NCBI GenBank assembly: GCA_029582155.1
Contig: CM055897.1
Coordinates: forward strand, 97,007,582 to 97,071,581
DNA length: 64,000 nt
Direction: 5' to 3'
From: Panopea generosa
Lineage: Eukaryota > Mollusca > Bivalvia > Adapedonta > Hiatellidae
In this document: positions 33,395 to 42,444 of the stretch, piece after piece
How the letters are laid out: each line of letters opens with the position of its first letter
How positions within the stretch are numbered: the stretch's first letter is position 1
The notes under the pieces: model-generated
What the model was told of the DNA's origin: nothing
Databases searched by the model: none
Seen by the model: the letters and a program-made list of their open reading frames with translations, nothing else
Translations under genes and position numbers: made by a program

Positions 33395-36175
33395 TTTGTA
33401 AATCACTTAGCAAAGATATTGGTCGTAATGACCATGCTGAATACAATTCACTGAGTAAAGATTTTGGTCGTTATGACCATGCTGAATACAATTCACTGAG
33501 TAAAGATATTGGTCGTAATGACCATGCTGAATACAATTCACTGAGTAAAGATATTGGTCGTAATGACCATCGTGAATACAATTCACTGAGTAAAGATATT
33601 GTCGTAATGACCTCACTGAATACAATTCACTGAGTAAAGATATTGGTCGTAATGACCATGGCGAATACAATTAACTAATAAAGATATTGGTCGTAATGAC
33701 CATGGTGAAGACAATTCACGTAGCAAAGATATTGGTCGTAATGACCTTGGTGAATACAATTCACTTAGCAAAGATATTGTTCGTAATGACCATGCTGAAT
33801 ACAATTCACTGAGTAAAGATATTGGTCGTTATGACCATGGTAAATACAATTCACTGAGCAAAGATATTGGTCGTAATGACCATGCTGAATACAATTCACT
33901 GAGTAAAGATATTGGTCGTAATGACCATGGTGAATACAATTCACTGAGTAAAGATATTGGTCGTAATGACCATGGTGAATACAATTCACTAATAAAGATA
34001 TTGGTGCTAATGACCATGGTGAAGACAATTCACGTAGCAAAGATATTGGTCGTAATGACCATGGTGAATACAATTCACTGAGTAAAGATATTGGTCGAAA
34101 TGACCATGGTAAATACAATTCACTGAGCAAAGATATTAGTCGTAATGACCATGCTGAATACAATTCACTGAGTAAAGATATTGTTCGTAATGACCATGCT
34201 GAATACAATTCACTGAGTAAAGATATTGGTCGTAATGACCGTGATGAATACAATTCACTAATAAAGATACTGGTCGTAATTACCATGGTGAATACAATTC
34301 ACTGAGCAAAGATATTGGTCGTAATAACCATGATGAATACAATACACTGAGTAAAGATATTGGTTGTAATGACCATGGTGAATACAATTCACTGAGCAAA
34401 GATATTGGTCGTAATGACCATGCTGAATACAATTCACTGAGTAAAGATATTGGTCGTAATGACCGTGATGAATACAATTCACTAATAAAGATATTGGTCG
34501 TAATAACCATGGTGAAGACAATTCACGTAGCAAAGATATTGGTCGTAATGACTTTGATGAATACAATTCACTGAGTAAAGATATTGGTCGTAATGACCAT
34601 GGTGAATACAATTCACTGAGTAAAGATATTGGTCGTAATGACCATGGCGAATACAATTCACTGAGTAAAGATATTGGTCATAATGACCATGGTGGATACA
34701 ATTCACTGATAAAGATATTGGTCGTCATGATCATTGTGAATACATTTCACTGAGTTAAGATATTGGTCGTAATGAGCATGGTGAATACAATCCACTGAGT
34801 AAAGTTATTGGTCGTTATAACCATGGTAAATATAATTCACTGAGTAAAAGATACTGATCGTAATGACCATAGTAAATACAATTCACTAAGTAAAGTTATT
34901 GGTCGTAATGAACATGGTAAGTACAATTCACTGAGTTAAGTTATTGGTCGTAATGATCATGTTGAATACAATTCACGGAGTAAAAGATATTGGTCGTAAT
35001 GACTGTGGTAAATACAATTCATTTAGTAAAGTTATTGGTCGTAATGATCATGTTGAATACAATTCACTGACTAAAAGATATTGGTCGTAATGACCATGGT
35101 GAATACAATTCACTGAGTGAAGATATTGGTCGTAATGACCTTGGTGAATACAACTCACTGAGTAAAAGATATTGGTCGTTATAACCATGGCGCTTACAAT
35201 TCATGTAGCAAAGATATTGGTCGTTATGACCATGGTGAATACAATTTACGGATAAAGATATTGGTCGTAATGACCTTGGTGAATACAATTCATGTAGCAA
35301 AGATATTGGTCGTAACGCCCATGGTGAATACAATTTATGGAAATATATTGATCGTAATGACCTTAGTGAATACAATTCATGTAGCAAAGATATTGGTCGT
35401 AATGACCATGGTGAATACAATTTACGGATAAATATATTGGTCGTCATGACCATGGTGAATACAATTCATGTAGCAAAGATATCGGTCGTAATGCCCATGG
35501 TGAATACAATTCATGTAGCAAAGATATTGTTCGTAATGACCATGGTGAATACAATTTACTTAGTAAAAGATAATGGTCGTAATGACCATGATGAGTACAA
35601 TTCACGTAGCAAAGATATTGGTCAGAATGACCATGGTAAATACAATTCACTGATTAAAGATATTGGTCGTTACGACCATGGTGAAGACAATTCACTGAGT
35701 AAAGATATTGGTCGTAATGACCATGATGAATACAATTCACTGATAAAGATATTGGTCGTAATGACCACGGTGAATACAGTTCACTGAGTAAAGATATTGT
35801 CGTTATGACCATGATGAATACAATTCACTTAGTAAAGATATTGGTCGTAATGACCATGGCGAATACAATTCACTGAGTAAAGATATTGGTCGTAATGACC
35901 ATGGTGAATACAATTCATGTAGCAAAGATATTGGTCGTTATGACCATGGTGAATACAATTCACTGAGTAAAGATATTGGTCGTAATGCCCATGCTGAATA
36001 CAATTCACTTGGTAAAGATATTGGTCGTAATGACCATGGTGAATACAATTCACTGAGTAAAGATATTGGTCATAATGACCATGGCAAATACAATTCACTG
36101 AGTAAAGATAATGGTCGTAATGACCATGGTGAATATAATTTCACTAAGTAAAGATATTGGGAATGAACATAATTA
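33395..36175. repeat. 45-bp satellite array, block 3 (diverged subfamily)
   Basis: About 60 copies of GATATTGGTCGTAATGACCA followed by TGGTGAATACAATTCACTGA and GTAAA. Alignment with block 2 (GATCGTAATG, GAATA, TCA-TGAGTAAAGATATTG) shows common origin. As 45 bp is 15 codons, frames stay open for up to 173 codons on minus. These are not genes. Confidence 0.95.
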
Positions 36176-36402
36176 TCATGGCGAATATTATTCCCTGAAT
36201 CAATACATTGACCTAAAGCAAAAGGCGCAAATTGCGGCCCAAATCGCCTTACTGGAAACAAATCGCCGGAGTATTTTTTTTGCAAGTTCCTTTTAAATTG
36301 TGCTTATGAGCGTTTGGCTAATGACCACCCCAAATGTAATCGCATGAGCCCGGCTAAGCATGTATTGTTAAAATACATGAAAAAAGGAGGTGCTATTGCT
36401 TA

Positions 36403-37480
36403 TTTAACTCTATGTTAAACAGTGACCACTGTATCAGCTTCAAATTTGACCCTAGCGACCCCAACAACTTCTTTAGGAGATATCCATGCTACATATAACA
36501 TATCTAAGATCTATGCATTTAACTTTCAGAAAAATGTTGTTGTTGTTCTAAATTTTCCTAAAAATATACTTATAAATCCCGTGGCGGGAACATTTGTGGT
36601 CGATTTTACGTTCGTTCAAAAACGTGTCCAAGATTCTGTAGTAAGGTGACTGCTGTGCAAGTTTGGTAACGATTTAATGAAAATTTTAACATTTTCCATT
36701 TATAACTCTATGTAAAACAGTGACCCCTGTGTTGGTCCCGAATTTGATCCCAAAGACCGGACTTCAGCAAACTCTTTATGGGACCTCCTTGCAACGCTTC
36801 TTGGAAACTATCTAAGCTATATGGCTTGATTTTTTAAATGTATTTAAACTTTCTCTTAAAATGTGCTTAAATAAACCGTGTGGCGGGGGCATTTGTTGGA
36901 AAATCAGGCTAATTCAAGAACTCGATGGAGAGTTGATGGTTACATGTTAACTGCTGTGCAAGTTCGGTTACATTTGAACGAAAAATGGGTTCTTAAATGA
37001 GTAAACAAAATATTTATTCCTTTTTTCTAATTGATGAATGGTATCTCTTTACTACTAATAAATAAAATCCGAATGTTTTGGTTTGTCAAATCCATCGAAA
37101 CGTGATAAAATCTATTATTAAATTGTAGTGGTAGACTTGAAACGAAATTGCACTTTAGACAGCATTTAAATACTGCTTGATAACATTTACGTCGTCATTC
37201 GAATTATTTCTAAGATTAAATCTATATTAGTCTATCCTAGGCGCGTAGTCCAGGAAATTCCTTTTCAATACTAGTATATATTTAAAAAATTAAAAAATCG
37301 TGATATATTGCCTTAAGTTTACCTTTAAATGGCATTGTGCGTATAAACCCGGTGGTGAGGTTTTTGACTGTTTGTGGTCGAATCAGTTGCTGGTTCAAGA
37401 ACTGCTGTGAGATATTGTGGTACAACCGCTGTGTAAGTTTTGTTAAGATTCATTGAAAAATGTGGGGTGCTATCGTGTCT
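36403..37480. repeat. degenerate about 290-bp tandem repeat, 2-3 copies
   Basis: The two clear copies start with TATTTAACTCTATGTTAAAC (36401) and TATAACTCTATGTAAAACAG (36701) and share AATTTGA.CC, GGCGGG..CATTTGT and CTGCTGTGCAAGTT.GGT. A third diverged copy ends near 37470. The 75-codon frame at 36422-36649 lies inside and is not supported as a gene. Confidence 0.75.
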
Positions 37481-37535
37481 ACAAGAAAAAGATTAACAGA
37501 CGGACGCCTGACAATTTACCATGACCACAAAATAC

Positions 37536-37840
37536 AGTTATTAAGTCACTGCTGATGCCAGTGACCTATCCACAAGGTTCACCGTTATTAAGTCACTGCT
37601 GATGCCAGTGACCTATCCACAAATATGCACAGCTATTAAGTCACTGCTGATGCCAGTGACCTATCTACGAGGTACACAGTTATTAAATCACTGCTGATGC
37701 CAGTGACGTATCCACAAGGTAAGCAGTTATTAAGTCACTGCTGATGCCAGTGACCTATCCACAAGGTACGCAAAAGGTTATTAAGTCACTGCTGATGCCA
37801 TTGACCTGTCCAGAAGGTTATTAAGTCACTGCTGACGCTA
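37536..37840. repeat. minisatellite, about 47-bp unit with internal hairpin
   Basis: Seven copies carry GTTATTAAGTCACTGCTGAT followed by GCCAGTGACCTATCCACAAGG. Within each unit GTCACTG and CAGTGAC form a 7-bp inverted repeat around a 7-nt loop. Confidence 0.92.
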
Positions 37841-37904
37841 AATTACAATATAAATAACGACAATCCTATATTTATAAAACAATCGCTGACGCTAAATTAC
37901 AATA

Positions 37905-38000
37905 GGGTTCAATAGTCCTAGAACTAAATGCTGAATGTCAAGCGATGACGCTTCTAGTACCATTTTTCGAGTCGATGGTATGACCCAGATGGGTACCTTC
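37905..38000 (-). mobile_element. SINE family 1 fragment
   Basis: Shares AAATGCTGAATGTCAAGCGA, GCTTCTAGTACCATTTTT and GGTATGACCC with the other family 1 copies; a short truncated piece. Confidence 0.75.
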
Positions 38001-38047
38001 ATTAAGAAATATTCAAAGGGACAACAGTGTTAACAATATTAACTTAC

Positions 38048-38146
38048 ATCGGCAACTGCATTGATACCCCGGTGGAATCACGTATGCCGCTCTGTAGTAT
38101 CCCAAGTTGCCACATCGTCTTTCACATGTTGGAATCGTACAACCAT
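38048..38146 (-). CDS. cysteine-rich peptide exon 2 (mature peptide)
   Basis: Bounded by TTTCAG and GTAAGT. The reading contains CTIPTCERRCGNLGYYR, then PPGYQCSCR. Phase 1 on both sides fits exon 1 and predicts a further exon. Confidence 0.75.
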
Positions 38147-40514
38147 CTGAAACTAACAACATGAGCGACATCAACCAATATCGATATATATATATCAACA
38201 TATATACCAACATACAAATGTATGTAAACACATAAGGGGTTGGATTTAGAGAGCAGACAAGGATTATGACTCCCACCTCCCCGAAGATTTCCAAATATAT
38301 TCAAACAGCACATTGCTCAGAAACAAAGTGTAAAACGAAACTGGAACCACACTGGAATTCGGGGATTTCCGACATTTATAAAAATCCTGAATCTGCCTAA
38401 AGGACCAGTATAAACATCCAACCCTATTATAAATAGAGGTAGTCACCTAACCTTCTATACGGCAACTCTATTGAATGCTTGATAGCATTGAATGCAAATG
38501 GGGTCTGTGAAAATATTTAATTAAAACAATGTTTCATTTGCATACTTTGTACATTTACGATGATGACAATTATATTATAATAGTACAACAAGGAGCGTAG
38601 CGTGACAACTTTGCAAGTTACTCGGGGAAGGGTTGGCAAGGGTGCTTCCACTTCCGCTGGTTGAAGTTAACGGGAACTTCCCCAGCGGCATTTTTTTTAA
38701 GAAATAGTAGCACATTACTTAAAAAATATTTACTTTCATCGGGAAATGTCGGTCCGGACTACTCACTCTAAATTGGTCGATGTTTAACATAACGGACACA
38801 GTGAACACTGTTGCTATAAGAATGGAACAGTTCATGCCAAAACTTTTATGTACCTATTTATAACCTCCTCCTGTTACATTTTTATTGCTTCTCTCGGCTT
38901 TTTAGTCTTTTCAATTTTTAGGCCTTGGTTTTAAATATCACTCAGCAGAGTGTCTGAGTATGCAACGCTTCGCACCTGACAATATTGAGAAGTGAAAATG
39001 GATTTAGAAAGAAGCTTGTAAATATAACATAAGTTTATAAATGTAAACACCTCGTTATTAGCCTATACAGAGACTGGTACTGGTTTATATACTGAACGGA
39101 ACAGCCGCCATTGGCATTTTATGACGGTATCTTACAAGTCTCATAGCAATTTCCTTAAAATTTAGACTTGAATAAGAAAGAACATTTAGGCTATATATGT
39201 AAAATAAAATGTCTGTTATTTTTGTATGCACATTTTGGTTACGCTATTCATTATGTTGGTGAAGATATTTGAAATACAAAAGTGGCGAGTTAGCTGTTCC
39301 GTTCAGTCCGTTCAGTAGTGGCGGGTCAGCTGTTCCGTTCAGTAGTGGCGGGTTTGCTAGGCGAGTTAGCTGTTCAGTTCAGTCCGTTCAGTAGTGGCGG
39401 GTTAGCTGTTCCGTACAGAAGTGGCGGATTAGCTGTTCCGTTAAGTAGTGGCGGGTTAGCTAGGCGAGTTAGCTGTTCCGTTCAGTATAGGTTATGAGGC
39501 TTTGATATAAAAGCGACACGTTAATTAGAAGGAACTCGTTGTTTAAACCACCTACAGTTCTAAAATATGTTTTAAATGAGGACTGAAATCTATCAGAGAT
39601 TCACGCACTTGGACGAAATAGTTACAGCAAATTAAATGCAGATTTTTTTACAATAACCACCCGCGTGGCATCACTGCTTGCATCTGAGGTAACTTAGAAA
39701 ACCATAAAAAAAAATCAATGTTTAAAAAATAATGTTGTTGTATGGTGTTTAGCGTCGCTTTCAACAATTTTTCAGTCATATCACGACGGTGTCTTCTTGA
39801 TAAAGTATTGTCACACTGGAGTATCATGCCGCCGACACATGGTATGATACCCCACCCAGTCACATTATACTGACACCGGGCCGACCAGACCTAGAACTCT
39901 CCTCTAAATGCTGAGCGTCAAGCGAGGAAGCTTCTAGTACCATTTTTAAAGTCTTTGGTATGACCCGGCCGGGGATCGAACCCACGACCTTCCGAATGCG
40001 AGGCGGACGCTCTACCACTAGACCACGCCGCGGTCTTAAAAAATAAATTGTGTTTACAGTTGATATTACCCATTTTAGCATGCTATAGTGGGGGATGAAA
40101 GCATGCTATGGTGGGAAAAACCAGCATGCTATAGTGGAAAAAACCACCATGCTATAGTGGGAGAGAACAGCATGATATAGGGGGGAAAATCAGCATGATA
40201 CAGGGGAAAACTAGCATGATATAGTGGGGGATGACAACATGCTATAGTGGGAAAGGCCAGCATGCTATAATGGTTAGGGGACCCGTTTTTTTCTCTTATT
40301 TTAAAAAATTGAAAAAGATCGGCGGCCTGACATACTGTATGTCTTTTAAGTAGATCTAACAGCTGTTGTTTTAATATAGAGACAAATTGTTGTAATGGAA
40401 TACATTGATTATTCGAGTGGCAAACTATTTAAAAAAAAAGAAGCTGCACTCACCTTGAGCAGAAACAAATAAACATAAAATAACAGAAACTATTCCAAAT
40501 TGTGTCGCCATCAT
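38048..40514 (-). CDS. short secreted cysteine-rich peptide (candidate host-defence peptide), 2 exons seen
   Basis: Exon 1 (40514-40454) encodes MMATQFGIVSVILCLFVSAQ, a clear signal peptide, with donor GTGAGT in phase 1. Exon 2 (38146-38048), after acceptor TTAGTTTCAG, completes an Asp codon and encodes 32 codons with cysteines at precursor positions 23, 28, 32, 50 and 52. It ends in phase 1 at donor GTAAGT; read-through would make position 54 Cys as well. The spacing C-x4-C-x3-C-x17-C-x-C-x-C recalls disulfide-rich invertebrate antimicrobial peptides (CxxxC and CxC as in the CS-alpha-beta fold), but I do not recognise the exact family. A last small exon probably lies at lower coordinates. 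Without the splice the frame stops at 38013. Expression and function are inferred. Confidence 0.72.
38870..38990 (-). repeat. decayed copy of the 41716-41919 sequence
   Basis: Shares TTGCTTCTCTC, TTTTTAG.C.TTTCA..TTTAGG, CAGCAGAGT.TCTGAGTATGC with 41745-41870, minus a short deletion. Confidence 0.6.
39088..39489. mobile_element. MITE with amplified right terminal inverted repeat
   Basis: The left terminus TATACTGAACGGAACAGC (39088-39105) matches in inverse the right terminus ending GCTGTTCCGTTCAGTATA (to 39489). The unexpanded core would end at 39307. From there the right terminus is repeated. A second copy starts at 18590. No transposase is encoded. Confidence 0.8.
39278..39489. repeat. minisatellite built from a MITE terminus
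   Basis: About eight variants of AGTGGCGGGTTAGCTGTTCC followed by GTTCAGT, with some truncated units (GGTTTGCTAGGCGAG). Every unit is the MITE right end. Confidence 0.85.
39733..40035 (-). mobile_element. SINE family 1, full-length copy with 11-bp TSD
   Basis: On minus from 40035 the head reads GACCGCGGCGTGGTCTAGTG (A box), then GGTTCGATCCCCGG (B box), and a body of about 230 bp to 39733. The insertion is flanked by perfect copies of TTAAAAAATAA at 39722-39732 and 40036-40046. It lies in the intron of the cysteine-rich peptide gene. Confidence 0.95.
40079..40276. repeat. minisatellite, about 22-24 bp unit (AGCATGCTATAGTGG)
   Basis: Nine imperfect copies of AGCATGCTATAGTGGGRRAA occupy the same intron. 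Confidence 0.92.
40454..40514 (-). CDS. cysteine-rich peptide exon 1 (signal peptide)
   Basis: Two ATG codons in tandem open the frame, followed by a hydrophobic core (FGIVSVILCLFVSA) and a CAAG|GTGAGT donor, a consensus 5' splice site. Confidence 0.75.
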
Positions 40515-40580
40515 AGAACCGTCTGCAACAGTCACGTATAGTATTAGTATAATACTGCTGAAATTATTCATAATCGTCTT

Positions 40581-40590
40581 CCTTTTATAT
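40581..40590 (-). promoter_or_regulatory. TATA box of the cysteine-rich peptide gene
   Basis: ATATAAAAGG on minus lies about 67 nt upstream of the first ATG, leaving room for a start site near 40555 and a 5' UTR of about 40 nt. Confidence 0.6.
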
Positions 40591-40779
40591 GCATTTAGAA
40601 AATGAACCGGTAATTACAGTATCACAATGTCCAGAGGGAACGTGTTATTACAGACATGCGCAGTTACATCTTGTTTAGTTATTAAAGCCTGAAAGATTGG
40701 GGTTATAAGCTATTTTTAACTGATTACATGTTATCATGGACCTTTATCATATATCTAATTCCTTGATGCTTTATATATG

Positions 40780-40915
40780 GCGGAGAGAGGCCTTAGAATT
40801 AATCTGAGCGGAACCACTACCCCAAGTTACATAATTATCTGACACTTTCATATATAACTTTGGAACACACTAGGCTCAAACCCACGACCTTACCTTCTGG
40901 ATACGGCGACTCACA
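40780..40915 (-). mobile_element. SINE family 2 fragment
   Basis: Shares AATCTGAGCGGAACCA, CAAGTTAC and a B-box-like CTCAAACCCACGACC with the copies at 25825 and 58915; diverged. Confidence 0.5.
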
Positions 40916-41151
40916 GGTAAGACGTAATTTGAGAAAGAAGATCAACATGGCAAGGCTGTGACTTGTTCCCGATTTTAAGCAGGTCAGTTAGTTTTAAAAG
41001 TCGAGTTGCTTTATGACATAAAATGATCTTTGTGATTTATTGATCTGAAATTGTCAGTATTGTCAACTCTTATTAATCTGCTTAAATGGTCCTAAATTAT
41101 ATTAAAATAATTTTTCGAATTTCACCTAATATTTGGAGTTAAGAACCACTG

Positions 41152-41285
41152 GATTGTGAAACAAGTTACGGTCAAAGCCTTCCTTGGCAGAAACAATACT
41201 AAGCATATGTGAAAAGACAGCGTCTTGCTCACACAACCATGATCATGGATCTGATGCTCTAGGCATACCACTGGACCACGCTATC
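41152..41285 (-). mobile_element. tRNA-derived SINE, related to the copy at 14731-14874
   Basis: Shares GATTGTGAAACAAGTT and AAGCCTTCCT..GCAGA with it. On minus the head reads GCGTGGTCCAGTGGTATGCC (A-box-like). Confidence 0.6.
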
Positions 41286-41545
41286 TACTTGATAGCACCG
41301 ATAGGTCCATCTCCATGCGGGGACGGCGTTCGTCTTTGTTTTGTGAATTTCATGAACTATTAAGAAAGTCATTACCAAATGTTACCTGAAGCGGGCACTG
41401 TTCTTTCCGATTTTCACACCAGTCCATAATAGTATCACATAACGTCGATTCACTGCCACAAGCAACTAAAAAATGATCGCAATCCCTCAAATTCACACTC
41501 AACTTCAATGATGCCCACTAAATCCATTTAATCCAATGAACACTT
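41285..41545. repeat. dispersed repeat, copy B (pairs with 3463-3760)
   Basis: Collinear with copy A in the same orientation and directly abuts the SINE at 41152-41285. Confidence 0.65.
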
Positions 41546-41715
41546 ACGAGGAGCGCGCGAAAGATTTATATATTTTAAAACAAACAGTGCTAACGCGAAC
41601 GCGCCCATGTTTGTGTCTGTCAATCAGTGTTTGTTTATTTTATGGGCTTAATTTTGAAAATATAAATTATGTAACAAGGAACGAGAACGTAGAACAAACA
41701 TAAGCCGGTTAGAAG

Positions 41716-41919
41716 TTACATGGAATGTTCTACTATAACTTCTAACCTATACATTTCTGTTGCTTCTCTCTCTTTTTTAGCCATTTCAGTATTTAGGCTG
41801 ATTTCACATATTACTCGGCCATTGTCAGCAGAGTATCTGAGTATGCCACGATACACGCCTGGTTTATTAGCAACACGACAATATATTTGCCTTTCGCCAT
41901 ATACAACAATCACAGACAT
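41716..41919 (-). CDS. 67-codon open frame of unknown nature
   Basis: The frame starts MSVIVVYGERQIYCRVANKP and ends RLEVIVEHSM before a stop. It is mixed-composition and soluble, with no known motif. A decayed relative at 38870-38990 shows the sequence has been duplicated locally. It may be an exon of an unrecognised gene or part of a dispersed repeat; no splice sites were convincing. Confidence 0.3.
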   Translation of the reverse strand: MSVIVVYGERQIYCRVANKPGVYRGILRYSADNGRVICEISLNTEMAKKEREATEMYRLEVIVEHSM

Positions 41920-42444
41920 TTGGCAAAGAAAATAATATACAGTTAAATACAGTGCAAATAACTATATGGTGATTGTTGAATATAAATTAATCAACAGCCA
42001 AAGTTTCGTGCGTAGTTTTTTCTAAAAAAAATGCTTCTTTGATGAAGATTAATCACATCATCCTTTCAGTGGACATGGCGGCATAACGCCAGACTTAAAA
42101 TTTACCAAAGAATAATTCACGACTTTAGGCATTTTGCCCATATATCAATCTTTGATAATATATTTTTTTCAAACAGAAGAAAACAAACACATTTAGACTA
42201 AGTAGCACTGTCTGCAAAAGGAGTAATTTCTTAAATATTCATGATTAAGTGAGACAGGCTAGAAGAAAATTATACTTGTTCGTTTGTATGATGTACGACA
42301 TTATGAGGACAGGCGTACTTATCGTTTTTTAAAACGTAGACCCGCCATTGCAAGACACTCATTTTCTCTGCAAATTACTAAATATTTCCATACACAGATT
42401 AGATACCCATGGTGGTAGAAAGTATATAACAAACCATCACACAT

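Noticed and set aside
33407-36098. Many 60-173 codon frames in the satellite
   Set aside because: Fifteen-residue periodicity follows directly from the 45-bp unit; there is no start context, domain or splice support.
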